Source of the DNA: Algoriphagus sp. PAP.12
GTDB taxonomy: Bacteria; Bacteroidota; Bacteroidia; Cytophagales; Cyclobacteriaceae
Direction: 5' to 3'
DNA length: 64,000 nt
Assembly: GCF_026652115.1 (NCBI RefSeq)
Contig: NZ_JAPPSQ010000001.1
Location: forward strand, 310,001-374,000
Positions 44,660 to 53,331 of this stretch are shown in pieces. A model generated the notes under the pieces. That model was not told the origin of the DNA. It did not search any database and worked only from the letters and a program-made list of their open reading frames with translations. The stretch's first letter is position 1; the number at the start of each line of letters is the position of its first letter. Position numbers and translations under genes: made by a program.

Positions 44660-45982
44660 TTAATCCCAAACAAAAACGCCTTCATTCAATTGCTGAAGCG
44701 CATCTTTTTTGAATTGGGAATCGATCAATAGGGATACATTATGTCTGCTTCCACCATAGGAAACCATTCGAATCGGAAAATTGTCTACACTATCCAAAAC
44801 AGATCTCACAACACCTTGGGTTTCAGAAACCAAGTTCCCAACGATACAAACAATGGTTTGGTTTTGATCTACTTCCACGGATCCCAGAACTTCCAACTCT
44901 TCCAAAATTTGGCTCAAGTGAGTCAAATCATCTATCGTCACAGAAACTGCCACTTCAGAAGTGGTAATCATGTCGATTGGAGTTTTGTATTTTTCAAAAA
45001 TCTCAAAAACTCTTCTCAAGAAACCATAAGCCAAAAGCATTCTACTCGACTTGATCTTGATAGCAGTGATCCCATCCTTAGCTGCAATTGCTTTTACTCC
45101 AGTAGTTTCTACATTTTCCTTGATCAAAGTACCGTGAGCCTCTGGATCCATGGTATTCAATAATCTTACAGGAACATTGTATTGCTGTGCTGGCCAAATA
45201 GAAGCTGGATGGAGGATTTTCGCACCGAAATACGCCAATTCCGCTGCCTCATCAAATGAAAGCTCAGCAATCGGACGAGTTCTATCAACGATACGAGGAT
45301 CGTTATTATGCATTCCATCGATATCTGTCCAGATTTCACACACAGATGCGTTGATGGCTGCAGCCACCAAGGATGCGGTATAATCAGAACCTCCACGTTT
45401 CAGGTTATCTACCTCGTTTCTGTGGTTTTTACAGATATAACCCTGTGTCACGAATAGCTTTTGCCCTGGATGCTGAGCCAAAATTGCTTTCAGTTTTTCA
45501 GAGATTTTATTCAACTCCGGCTCAGAGTTTTCATCTATGCTCATGAAATCCAAAGCACTCAAAAAGACCGCAGGAATTTCAAGTTCGCCTAATAGCGTAT
45601 AGAAAAGCTTGGTTGACAACAACTCTCCTTGAGCCAAAATATCACGATTGATAGCTTCATTAAAAGAAATTTTCAAGATGATATTCAAAAACTCAAAATG
45701 CTCTTTGATAATGGATTCAGCCTTTTTCCTAGCTTCTTCAGTTTTCAAAAGCTTTGGATAAAAATCCATGTAATGAGCGTGAAGCTCATCGATTCTTTCT
45801 TTGGCCAACACACGATCAGCGTTTGCCAAAGCATCTCCGATTCCCACCAAGGCATTGGTAGTACCAGAAAGAGCAGAAAGAACCACGATAGTCGGTTCAT
45901 CTCCACGAGTTACCAGGTCTTTTACCTGGTGCATACGTTCGGGCTTCCCTACTGAGGTCCCTCCGAATTTCATTATTTTCAT
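44660..45982 (-). CDS. lysC: Aspartate kinase (monofunctional)
   Basis: 440 aa. First step of lysine, threonine, methionine and DAP synthesis. N-terminal kinase domain with KFGGTSVG, the catalytic region around RGGSDYTA and the aspartate-binding EIWTDIDG; two C-terminal ACT domains (about 300-440) suggest feedback control by an end product. No fused homoserine dehydrogenase. The ribH gene lies 45 bp upstream on the same strand. Confidence 0.95.
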   Translation of the reverse strand: MKIMKFGGTSVGKPERMHQVKDLVTRGDEPTIVVLSALSGTTNALVGIGDALANADRVLAKERIDELHAHYMDFYPKLLKTEEARKKAESIIKEHFEFLNIILKISFNEAINRDILAQGELLSTKLFYTLLGELEIPAVFLSALDFMSIDENSEPELNKISEKLKAILAQHPGQKLFVTQGYICKNHRNEVDNLKRGGSDYTASLVAAAINASVCEIWTDIDGMHNNDPRIVDRTRPIAELSFDEAAELAYFGAKILHPASIWPAQQYNVPVRLLNTMDPEAHGTLIKENVETTGVKAIAAKDGITAIKIKSSRMLLAYGFLRRVFEIFEKYKTPIDMITTSEVAVSVTIDDLTHLSQILEELEVLGSVEVDQNQTIVCIVGNLVSETQGVVRSVLDSVDNFPIRMVSYGGSRHNVSLLIDSQFKKDALQQLNEGVFVWD

Positions 45983-46027
45983 AAATAAACAGGTATTTGT
46001 AATAGGTATAGGTTTGAGAATTATCTC

Positions 46028-46504
46028 TTAAAATCCGAGCATTTTGATGGCTGTAATTGCAGCTTCATCACCTTTGTTTCCATGCTTTCCTCCGGCTCTA
46101 TCCAGAGCTTGTTGTTGCGTATTAGGTGTCAAAACACCAAAGATCACAGGCTTATTATATTTCAGACTGACATTTGTAATCCCCTGAGCCACTGCATCAC
46201 AGATAAAATCAAAGTGTTTAGTCTCTCCTTGGATCACGCATCCTAAGCAGATTACAGCATCGATTTCCTCTTGCTGAGCCATCCATTGACCTCCCAATGA
46301 AAGCTCAAATGAACCAGGAACATTCTTTCTTATGATATTTTCTTTAGCAGCACCGTACTGTACCAAAGTTTGGTAAGCTCCAGAGTACAAAGCTTCTGTC
46401 ACGTCTTCATTCCACTCAGATACTACGATTGCAAATTTCTTATTACTGATATCCAAGATGTTTTTTGAGCTATGCTCACTTAGGCTTTTAAGAGATGTAG
46501 CCAT
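46028..46504 (-). CDS. ribH: 6,7-dimethyl-8-ribityllumazine synthase
   Basis: 158 aa. Penultimate step of riboflavin synthesis; forms icosahedral or pentameric shells. Family motifs are intact: VPGSFELSLGGQWMA, CLGCVIQGETKHFDFI and GVLTPNTQQQALDRAGGKHGNKG. A terminator separates it from the TPR gene upstream, so it needs its own promoter, which I did not locate. No FMN riboswitch is visible in the 40-bp leader. Confidence 0.96.
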   Translation of the reverse strand: MATSLKSLSEHSSKNILDISNKKFAIVVSEWNEDVTEALYSGAYQTLVQYGAAKENIIRKNVPGSFELSLGGQWMAQQEEIDAVICLGCVIQGETKHFDFICDAVAQGITNVSLKYNKPVIFGVLTPNTQQQALDRAGGKHGNKGDEAAITAIKMLGF

Positions 46505-46545
46505 AGGTATGATGTTTTTGATAGATATTGACTATAACAAAAAAA

Positions 46546-46570
46546 GAGTAAGACCTTTTGGGCCTTACTC
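46546..46570 (-). terminator. Terminator between the TPR gene and ribH
   Basis: On the minus strand GAGTAAGGCC, loop, GGTCTTACTC, then TTTTTTT. Confidence 0.87.
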
Positions 46571-46596
46571 CTCTAATTTCTGCGTATAAATAAGCA

Positions 46597-47310
46597 TTAC
46601 TTAGCGGCAAGGCCTTCCAAGCGAGCTTTTTGTTTTCGTGCTCCAGCAAACTCATAAGACTCGAAGTATTTTTCTTCGATCTCTGCGTAAGCATCGATAG
46701 CTTCTTGAGTTTTACCAGCTGTTTCATATGCTACAGCTAATTTGTAAAGATACTTTGGAGTGAAATATTTGTTTGGCTCATAGCTAGTAGCTTTCTCATA
46801 GTTAGAGATAGCCTTGTCTACATTACCAGTCTCCAAGTAAGCATCTCCCAACAAAGCATCAGCTTGTCCTTGGATCAAATAATCATCAGCAGAAAACTGC
46901 TCCAAATAAGTGATCGCATCTGTGAAGTTTTTCTCAGAAAGATAGATAGAGCCAATGTAGAAGTTTGCAAGATTTGCAGCTTCTGTTCTTGGATACTCCT
47001 CAACGATCTGAAGTAGACCAGCATTGATTCCATCACCATTCAAGGCAAAATCCAAACTATCCTGCTCGTAGAAGTAAACTGCCTGGAACATTTCTTCCTG
47101 CGCTTCTTCATTTTTATTAGCATTGCTGATTTGGAAAAATAAGATCCCTCCGATCAAAATGATCGCTGCAATCAATACTCCTCCTAATACTTTGCTATTC
47201 TTTTTCAAAAAAGCTTCACCACGACCAATAGATTCCGCAAGTGCTGCTGGATCCTCCAAAAGGTCATTATGATGGTCTGGGTGTACTTTTTTAGATTGTT
47301 TCGTTGCCAT
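46597..47310 (-). CDS. Membrane-anchored TPR protein (YfgM-like)
   Basis: 237 aa from the ATG at 47310. A basic cytoplasmic N-terminus, one transmembrane helix (about 45-67: GGVLIAAIILIGGILFF), then four to five tetratricopeptide repeats (ALNGDGINAGLLQIVEEYP, TGNVDKAISNYEKA, AGKTQEAIDAYAEIEEKYF). The layout resembles YfgM/BamD-type periplasmic TPR proteins involved in envelope quality control, but the assignment is by architecture only. It has a strong two-part promoter. Confidence 0.85.
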   Translation of the reverse strand: MATKQSKKVHPDHHNDLLEDPAALAESIGRGEAFLKKNSKVLGGVLIAAIILIGGILFFQISNANKNEEAQEEMFQAVYFYEQDSLDFALNGDGINAGLLQIVEEYPRTEAANLANFYIGSIYLSEKNFTDAITYLEQFSADDYLIQGQADALLGDAYLETGNVDKAISNYEKATSYEPNKYFTPKYLYKLAVAYETAGKTQEAIDAYAEIEEKYFESYEFAGARKQKARLEGLAAK

Positions 47311-47330
47311 GTTACTCAATTTTCGAGTCG

Positions 47331-47360
47331 CAAATATACGCTTTTTATGATTTTCACAAA
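47331..47360 (-). promoter_or_regulatory. Two-part Bacteroidota promoter of the TPR gene
   Basis: Minus strand TTTG (47357-47360), 18-bp spacer, TATATTTG (47331-47338). Both elements and the spacing agree with the Bacteroidota consensus. The ATG is 20 bp further on. Confidence 0.7.
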
Positions 47361-47369
47361 GCCCAATAA

Positions 47370-47402
47370 AAAAGCCATGAAACCAAATGAGAATCACGGC
47401 TT
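47370..47402 (-). terminator. Terminator after pdhA
   Basis: On the minus strand AAGCCGTGA, loop, TCATGGCTT with one wobble pair, then TTTTTATT. Confidence 0.75.
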
Positions 47403-47421
47403 TTGAACTTCGTTGTTAGGT

Positions 47422-48441
47422 TTATTCCATTACGAATGGATAGTCCTCCTGAACATATACATCCTTGAATGCATCTTGTCCATCAGGCCAAGGTGACTCT
47501 TCAGCGAATTTCACTGCATCAGCCACTTTTTTCTTCACTTTGGCGATGATGTCGTTGATTTCATCTTCAGTCAAAATGTTATTATCCTGAATAGTTTGCA
47601 ACACCTGCTCAACTGGATCCTTTTGCTTGTATTCTTCTACTTCCTCTTTGGTTCTATATTTCTGAGGATCAGACATAGAGTGACCTTTGTATCTGTAGGT
47701 TCTGAATTCCAACAAAGTTGGTCCGTCTCCTTTTCTAGCTCTTTCAGCCGCTTCAGAAACTGCCTCATGAACAGCCTCTACATTCATCCCGTCAACGGGG
47801 AAAGAAGGCATATCATAAGATTCTCCGATTTGATACAATTCGGTCACATTGGAGGTACGGGCTACAGAAGTACCCATCGCATATCCGTTGTTTTCGATTA
47901 CGAAAATCACCGGAGTTTTGTAAAGCATTGCCAAGTTGAAAGCTTCGTGAACAGCTCCCTGACGAACAGCTCCATCACCCATGTAGCAAATCGCTAGGTT
48001 TTTGGTGCCTTTATATTTTTCGGCGAAGCCTAGACCCAATCCCATAGGAACCTGAGCTCCCACGATGCCGTGTCCACCTACAAAGTTTTTCTCCTTGTCA
48101 AATATGTGCATGGAGCCACCCTTTCCTTTGGTAGTTCCAGTTGCTTTTCCGAAAAGTTCTGCCATCACTGCACCTGGATCTGTACCCAATCCTAGTGGAT
48201 GAGCATGACATCTATAAGCGGTGATCCACTTATCGCCTTCTTCCAATGCAGAGATAGAACCAGAAGCACAAGCCTCCTGGCCAATATAAAGGTGACAGAA
48301 ACCTCTGATTTTTTGCTGACCATAAAGTTGTCCGGCTTTTTCTTCGAAACGTCTCATTAAGAGCATGCTTTCATACCAGAAAGCATAAGTTTCTTTCGAA
48401 TATTTCACCTTTGACTTGGTCGCTACAGTTTTCTTTGCCAT
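47422..48441 (-). CDS. pdhA: Pyruvate dehydrogenase E1 component alpha subunit
   Basis: 339 aa from the ATG at 48441. Thiamine-diphosphate motif GDGAVRQGAVHEAFN and the family features RGFCHLYIGQEA, TTKGKGGSMHIFD and the phosphorylation-loop region YRYKGHSMSDPQKYR are intact. It needs an E1 beta partner and E2/E3, which are not in this window. The neighbouring genes are unrelated, so the complex is genetically dispersed. Divergent from recF. Confidence 0.95.
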   Translation of the reverse strand: MAKKTVATKSKVKYSKETYAFWYESMLLMRRFEEKAGQLYGQQKIRGFCHLYIGQEACASGSISALEEGDKWITAYRCHAHPLGLGTDPGAVMAELFGKATGTTKGKGGSMHIFDKEKNFVGGHGIVGAQVPMGLGLGFAEKYKGTKNLAICYMGDGAVRQGAVHEAFNLAMLYKTPVIFVIENNGYAMGTSVARTSNVTELYQIGESYDMPSFPVDGMNVEAVHEAVSEAAERARKGDGPTLLEFRTYRYKGHSMSDPQKYRTKEEVEEYKQKDPVEQVLQTIQDNNILTEDEINDIIAKVKKKVADAVKFAEESPWPDGQDAFKDVYVQEDYPFVME

Positions 48442-48475
48442 ATCGTAATGATCAAAATATGCTATTTTAGGCCCC

Positions 48476-48483
48476 AAATATAA
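48476..48483 (-). promoter_or_regulatory. -7 promoter element of pdhA (TATATTTG)
   Basis: Exact TAnnTTTG on the minus strand, 34 bp before the pdhA ATG. No clear -33 element. Confidence 0.5.
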
Positions 48484-48532
48484 CCAACCTCTCCTAAAAA
48501 TCAGGCTGCCGCTAAAATAATTACCCAAACGG

Positions 48533-49639
48533 ATGTATCTAAAGTCTCTGGAACTCTTACAATTTAAAAATCATCAGAAAACCCGATTGGACTTTAGCTC
48601 CCAGATTAATTGCTTTACGGGCCTCAATGGAAGCGGAAAAACCAACATTCTGGATGGAATTCATTATTTGTCATTGACAAAAAGCGCCATCCAATCTAGC
48701 GATACCTTGAACGTGCTGCATGAGCATGATTTTTTTGCAATCAAAGGTCAATTTGAATTAGATCATAAGCCTTTGGAGGTCCGATGTACTTTTGAGTTGG
48801 GAAAAAAGAAAATAATCTGGCAGAACGCAAAAGCCTTGGACAAGACCGCAGAACACGTAGGCTTGATCCCTTTGGTATTGATTGCTCCTGATGATACAGA
48901 GCTCATCAAAGGTGGTAGTGACGGGAGAAGAAAATTCTTTGATGGGTTGCTTTCCCAATTGGATAGGAACTATCTAAATCAACTAATTCGCTATCACCAT
49001 TTCTTAAAGCAAAGAAATGCCCTCCTCAAGCAATTTGCCGATACTGGAAGGAGGGATCTGACCCTTTTGGGAAGCTATGATGAGCAAATGATTGCTTTGA
49101 GCCAAATTTTGGCAAAAAGAAGATCGGAACTGATGCAGAAAGTAGCTCCGATGCTTCAGGCTCACTATGCAGAAATCTCTCAAGGCAAGGAAAAAGTAAC
49201 GATCGTTTATGATTCAAAAGCCTTGGATGAAAACTTTCCAGCTTATTTCAATTCCCTTCGAAAGAAAGATTTCATCACCAAAAACTCTAATGCGGGGATT
49301 CATAAGGATGATTACAATTTTCAAATTGGAGAACATCCGATCCGAAAGATTGGAAGTCAAGGTCAGCAAAAGTCCTTCATCATTGCTTTGAAATTGGCCC
49401 AATTTCAAGTTTTCGAAAAAGAGAAAGGAGAAAAACCTCTTTTGTTACTGGATGATATTTTTGACAAGCTGGACGATACAAGAATTGCTCAAATGATGCA
49501 ATTGATCTCCAGACATACTTTTGGGCAGATCTTTTTGACCGATGCCCGCCCAGAAAGATCACATACCATTTTAACGGAGCTTGATTCTGAGGTTTACTTT
49601 TTTGGAGTGGAAAATGGGGAAGTGAAAGCAGAGCAATAA
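48533..49639 (+). CDS. recF: DNA replication/repair protein RecF
   Basis: 368 aa SMC-like ATPase that loads RecA at gaps with RecOR. Walker A GLNGSGKTNILDGI near residue 30, signature region SQGQQKSFIIALKLAQ and Walker B PLLLLDDIFDKLD are intact. The start at 48533 gives the conserved N-terminus MYLKSLELLQFKNH. Divergent from pdhA; not linked to dnaA/dnaN/gyrB here. Confidence 0.95.
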   Translation: MYLKSLELLQFKNHQKTRLDFSSQINCFTGLNGSGKTNILDGIHYLSLTKSAIQSSDTLNVLHEHDFFAIKGQFELDHKPLEVRCTFELGKKKIIWQNAKALDKTAEHVGLIPLVLIAPDDTELIKGGSDGRRKFFDGLLSQLDRNYLNQLIRYHHFLKQRNALLKQFADTGRRDLTLLGSYDEQMIALSQILAKRRSELMQKVAPMLQAHYAEISQGKEKVTIVYDSKALDENFPAYFNSLRKKDFITKNSNAGIHKDDYNFQIGEHPIRKIGSQGQQKSFIIALKLAQFQVFEKEKGEKPLLLLDDIFDKLDDTRIAQMMQLISRHTFGQIFLTDARPERSHTILTELDSEVYFFGVENGEVKAEQ

Positions 49640-49644
49640 ATCCC

Positions 49645-49797
49645 TCAATTTTTATCAGCTCTTGCATTTACCTTATTTCTTTGAAATTCCTTAAGAATTC
49701 CCCAAGCTTTCTTTATCACAATCACCACAATTGAGATTAAAAATAAGGCTATCAAAAATATTACAGCCAGATATAGAAATGTCTTTATATACTCCAT
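49645..49797 (-). CDS. Small single-helix membrane protein (50 aa)
   Basis: Starts MEYIKTFLYLAVIFL; one strongly hydrophobic segment (about 5-28) followed by a basic tail (VIKKAWGILKEFQRNK). Its ATG overlaps the TAA of the upstream small ORF (TAATG), which is typical of coupled translation. Not recognised. It ends 5 bp past the recF stop on the other strand. Confidence 0.5.
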   Translation of the reverse strand: MEYIKTFLYLAVIFLIALFLISIVVIVIKKAWGILKEFQRNKVNARADKN

Positions 49798-49919
49798 TAC
49801 TTGCTTGTAACTCTCAAGAATCTAATGATTAAATACGCAAAGTAAACGAGTGCAGCTACTCCAAAAATTTGCCATATAATTAAGCCCCATGAGGGAGAAA
49901 CCAAATCAAACTTTTCCAT
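49797..49919 (-). CDS. Small single-helix membrane protein (40 aa)
   Basis: Starts MEKFDLVSPSWGLIIWQIFG; one hydrophobic segment (about 10-31) and a basic end (IIRFLRVTSK). The PSWGLIIWQ stretch is like small membrane proteins common in Bacteroidota, but I cannot name a family. Overlaps the next small ORF by 1 bp. The coupling and matched topology support both being real. Confidence 0.5.
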   Translation of the reverse strand: MEKFDLVSPSWGLIIWQIFGVAALVYFAYLIIRFLRVTSK

Positions 49920-50055
49920 CTTGAACTTTTGATTGTTTTAAAAATTTATTGATCGGTATAAAAACCAATTGCTTAGCCCATTAAGCTACTCCTGATTTTT
50001 CAGTTTAAAAAATTTTAAAGTCCTGATCTATCTAAAATTCAATGGCCTAAAAATA

Positions 50056-50077
50056 AAAAAGAGGCCGAAGCCTCTTT
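50056..50077 (-). terminator. Terminator after the nucleotidyltransferase gene
   Basis: AAAGAGGC, tetraloop CGAA, GCCTCTTT, then T-rich on the minus strand. Confidence 0.87.
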
Positions 50078-50084
50078 CAATATT

Positions 50085-50987
50085 TTACCAAAGTTTGGAT
50101 GGATATTCACCCTCATCGTGTAGCTTCTTCAATGCTGCAATCACAATCGGTTTATCATCTGAATAAGTTACCCCAAACCAAGTCTTACCACCAGGCAAAA
50201 TCTCATAAGCCGCCTTTCCTTCTTTAATCAGGTTATTTGCAACTGTTGGGATATAGAATTCAGATTTAAGGTTGTCCAAATTAGCAGGTAAAAACTCTGC
50301 CCACATTCTTTCGATCTCACCAAATACACATTGGTGAAAGCCCCAGAAGTTCATACTTACAGGAGTATCCTCAGGAATCTCAAAAACTTCTCCTTCGCCA
50401 CGGCTGATTATTTTATCACCTTCTCTAGCGATTGAAGTTCTTTCAACCATCCCAATCAATTGTCCCTTTTCGTTGGTTTCGCAGACTCCTCGACTTACTG
50501 TACCATTATCAGATAGGACATTTTGCACAGCATATCCTACCATCGCATGAAGATCAGGTCTCACATCTGTTGCAAGGAACTTACCTAAAACATCAAATGC
50601 TTCTTTTCCATAAAAATCATCAGCATTGATCACTGCAAAAGGCTCATTGACGGCATCTTTTGCACACAAAACAGCATGTGCAGTACCAAAAGGCTTCTTT
50701 CTGTCTTTCTGCTTCAATTCTTCAGGAACGAAGCTTTCCAAGGTTTGAACCACCCAATCAACTTCAATTTTACCTTCCAACTTTGGCAAAAATATTTCTT
50801 TAGCCTCTTTTAGGATTTCCTTTCGTACTATAAATACTACTTTTCCGAAACCCGCTTTGATGGCATCATAAATAGAATATTCTAAAATAGTCTCGCCATT
50901 CGGTCCGAAACCATCAATTTGTTTATCTCCTCCATATCTGCTCCCCATTCCGGCAGCTAAAACTAGTAATGTTGGTTTTTGAGTCAT
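50085..50987 (-). CDS. Sugar-phosphate nucleotidyltransferase
   Basis: 300 aa. The N-terminal nucleotide-binding motif LAAGMGSRYGGDKQID is that of NTP transferases, here the SRYGG variant, and the metal-binding Asp in INADDFYG is intact. Makes an NDP-sugar for glycan or envelope synthesis; the sugar and nucleotide are not decided by sequence. Normal length. It has its own promoter and terminator. Confidence 0.9.
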   Translation of the reverse strand: MTQKPTLLVLAAGMGSRYGGDKQIDGFGPNGETILEYSIYDAIKAGFGKVVFIVRKEILKEAKEIFLPKLEGKIEVDWVVQTLESFVPEELKQKDRKKPFGTAHAVLCAKDAVNEPFAVINADDFYGKEAFDVLGKFLATDVRPDLHAMVGYAVQNVLSDNGTVSRGVCETNEKGQLIGMVERTSIAREGDKIISRGEGEVFEIPEDTPVSMNFWGFHQCVFGEIERMWAEFLPANLDNLKSEFYIPTVANNLIKEGKAAYEILPGGKTWFGVTYSDDKPIVIAALKKLHDEGEYPSKLW

Positions 50988-51015
50988 TGCTCTGTGTTTC
51001 TGTTAAAAGCGTGGG

Positions 51016-51045
51016 CAAAATTAACTGAATTGCTGTGCGGCGCAA
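51016..51045 (-). promoter_or_regulatory. Two-part promoter of the nucleotidyltransferase gene
   Basis: Minus strand TTG (51043-51045), 19-bp spacer, TAATTTTG (51016-51023), 28 bp before the ATG. The rest of the 284-bp gap to PII holds TTTTG-rich sequence, perhaps the PII promoter, and no gene. Confidence 0.65.
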
Positions 51046-51271
51046 GGATAATTCCATCCTTCATTCAAAATGAGAGGTTCATTTTAGAGCCTACTTCAAG
51101 AAAAAAGAAATTTATTCTTCAGAGAAATGGATTCAAAAAACACTATAAACAAACTTTTATACACTTTTTTTCTATAGTCAGGATATTTTTTTGCCCTTAT
51201 TTTGATTTTGATACAATTTTTGAATTACTTTCATGCCGAATTCTCAACAAACCATTAAACCCATTGAAAAA

Positions 51272-51610
51272 ATGAAAAAAATAGAAGCGATCATCCGGAC
51301 TTCTCGCTTTGAGCAAATACATACTTGTATTTCTGGTCTCGGAGTAAAATTTCTTTCCTTCTATGAAATCAAGGGAATGGGCTTTGAGCACGCACGACTT
51401 GAAAAATACCGTGGAGTTGCTTATGAACCTGCCTATATCCCAAGAACCAAATTAGAAATAGTAACCACTGATGATCTGGTAGAGCCAGTAATCCAATGCA
51501 TTCTCAAAGAAGGTAAAACTGGAGAAATCGGAGACGGTAAAATCTTTGTCTTTGATGTTTTGGATGCTTATAGAATCAGAAACAACGATACAGGCGAAAA
51601 CGCTCTTTAA
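51272..51610 (+). CDS. PII nitrogen regulatory protein
   Basis: 112 aa from the ATG at 51272; the longer frame adds 13 residues not found in PII. The T-loop holds KGMG...EKYRGVAYEPAYIPRTKLEIV with the uridylylation-position Tyr51 present. The B-loop GKTGEIGDGKIFV, which binds ATP, is intact. Expected to sense 2-oxoglutarate and ATP/ADP and to gate the ammonium transporter encoded 34 bp downstream, as in glnK-amtB pairs. Confidence 0.93.
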   Translation: MKKIEAIIRTSRFEQIHTCISGLGVKFLSFYEIKGMGFEHARLEKYRGVAYEPAYIPRTKLEIVTTDDLVEPVIQCILKEGKTGEIGDGKIFVFDVLDAYRIRNNDTGENAL

Positions 51611-51644
51611 CCATCTCTAATCACCAATCGAACCTATCAAACCT

Positions 51645-52874
51645 ATGCAAGAATTATTTACCGTCAACAACCTATGGATGATGGTGGCTACTATTTTGGT
51701 ATTCATCATGCACCTAGGATTTGCCAGTCTTGAAGCAGGACTAACCAGAGCAAAAAACACCGTTAACATATTATTTAAAAACACCATTATCCCTGCAATC
51801 GGTCTTTTGACTTATGCCTTTGTAGGATTTAACTTGATGTATCCAGGAGCAGCTTTCGAAGGATCATTCTTCGGATTTGCAGGTTTTGGTCTTAGCCTTC
51901 CTGAAGGTTGGGATTCATCAAACTACAATGAAGGATACACGTTTTACACAGATTTCATCTTCCAGGCCATGTTTGCAGCTACTGCAGCGACCATCGTATC
52001 TGGTGCCGTAGCCGAAAGAATCAAATTGGGACCATTTATCTTTTTCTCAGTCCTTTACGTAGCCATCTGCTACCCGATCGTAGGTATGTGGAAATGGGGT
52101 GGTGGATTCTTGAATACCTTAGACATTCCTTTCTATGATTTCGCAGGATCAACTATTGTTCACTCTGTAGGTGGATGGGGAGCTCTTGTCGGCGCCTATC
52201 TTTTAGGTCCAAGATTTGGAAAATATACTGAGAAAGGAATGAATGCGATTCCTGGTCACAACTTGCCGTTGGCTACTTTGGGGGTATTCCTATTGTGGTT
52301 CGGCTGGTTCGGATTCAATGGTGGATCTGTATTGAGCGCTGACCCAGGACTAGTATCTAAAGTATTTGTCACCACCTCTTTGGCAGCAGCTGCTGGAGCA
52401 TTTGGAGCTTTAATAATTTCATACATCAAATTCAAAAACTATGATATCACCATGGTTCTCAACGGAATCTTGGCAGGTCTTGTAGGTATCACCGCTGGTG
52501 CGGATGTGATGGGTCTTTTGGACTCAGTAATCATCGGATTCATCGGAGGAGGATTGATTGTATTTGCAGTTGTATTCTTTGACAAAATCAAAGTCGACGA
52601 CCCGGTGGGTGCTATCTCTGTTCACTTAGTAGGCGGTATTTGGGGTACATTGGCTGTAGGAATTTTTGGAGACCTAGCTGGAATGGGCCAAGTGATCTCC
52701 CAATTAATCGGAATTGCAGCTGTAGGAGTATTCTGCGTTCTATTCGCAGGAGTAATATTCTATACATTGAAGAAAACTGTCGGCATCAAGGTCGACGAAA
52801 GAGAAGAGATCGAAGGATTGGATATCAACGAACATGGAATGAGAGCCTATCCTGATTTCGCTTCTAAAGATTAA
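51645..52874 (+). CDS. amtB: Ammonium transporter (Amt family)
   Basis: 409 aa, eleven helices. Conserved pore features: LEAGLTRAKNT in the first helices, the pore-lining His pair (IVHSVGGWGAL and VHLVGGIWGTL) and the GFNGGS helix. No cleaved signal peptide is obvious, and the C-terminal tail has the DEREEIEGLDINEHGMRAYPDF motif that contacts PII. Imports ammonium. Forms an operon with PII. Confidence 0.95.
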   Translation: MQELFTVNNLWMMVATILVFIMHLGFASLEAGLTRAKNTVNILFKNTIIPAIGLLTYAFVGFNLMYPGAAFEGSFFGFAGFGLSLPEGWDSSNYNEGYTFYTDFIFQAMFAATAATIVSGAVAERIKLGPFIFFSVLYVAICYPIVGMWKWGGGFLNTLDIPFYDFAGSTIVHSVGGWGALVGAYLLGPRFGKYTEKGMNAIPGHNLPLATLGVFLLWFGWFGFNGGSVLSADPGLVSKVFVTTSLAAAAGAFGALIISYIKFKNYDITMVLNGILAGLVGITAGADVMGLLDSVIIGFIGGGLIVFAVVFFDKIKVDDPVGAISVHLVGGIWGTLAVGIFGDLAGMGQVISQLIGIAAVGVFCVLFAGVIFYTLKKTVGIKVDEREEIEGLDINEHGMRAYPDFASKD

Positions 52875-52917
52875 TAAAGAGTACCTGATTAAAACTTAAC
52901 CAAACCACCAACCGAAG

Positions 52918-52947
52918 AGCCCCGGTCCGAAAGGATTGGGGTTTTTT
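52918..52947 (+). terminator. Terminator of the PII-amtB operon
   Basis: CCCC..TCC, loop GAAA, GGA..GGGG, then TTTTTT. Confidence 0.82.
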
Positions 52948-52999
52948 ACTTTCTCAAAAAATAAATCTGAAATCACTTTAAAATTTTGCCATATATCAA

Positions 53000-53022
53000 A
53001 AAACCCTGCTTTTGGCAGGGTT
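53000..53022 (-). terminator. Terminator of the 62-aa protein gene
   Basis: AACCCTGC, loop, GCAGGGTT, flanked by A-run on the plus strand, giving T-run on the minus strand. Confidence 0.8.
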
Positions 53023-53028
53023 CAAATT

Positions 53029-53217
53029 TTAGATTGCAGGCTGAAAATAACGGTTGAGAATTGTCTTGTGGACTTTCCCAAACATTTGATAACACCAGTC
53101 CTTAAATTCTTCAACTTCATCCGGTAAAATAAGTCTTAGGCCTTTTCTCAGCTCTCTTTCAAATAAATAAGTAGAAAAGCTGACTTTCTGCAAAATGGTC
53201 TTCACATATTCTATCAT
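53029..53217 (-). CDS. Small conserved cytoplasmic protein (62 aa)
   Basis: Starts MIEYVKTILQKVSF; helical and charged, with LFERELRKGLRLILPDEVEEF and a C-terminal CYQMFGKVHK. I recall similar 60-residue proteins in many Bacteroidota, function unknown. It has its own terminator, which supports it being a real gene. No DNA-binding or enzymatic motif is visible. Confidence 0.72.
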   Translation of the reverse strand: MIEYVKTILQKVSFSTYLFERELRKGLRLILPDEVEEFKDWCYQMFGKVHKTILNRYFQPAI

Positions 53218-53331
53218 AGTTTAAAGAGTTTAGGTTTATTAACTGATTTTAAGTTTCAATACGAAGGCATTTCCTCCATTGTTACGTAAAATTGAGTCAA
53301 GAGATATTTAAATATCCTTAATTTCGCAACT

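Noticed and set aside
35061-45982. Lysine riboswitch before lysA or aspartate kinase
   Set aside because: The leaders are short (about 20-50 bp to the promoter or next gene) and no long structured leader is visible.
46505-46596. FMN riboswitch before ribH
   Set aside because: The gap holds only a terminator hairpin of the previous gene and about 40 bp of AT-rich sequence.
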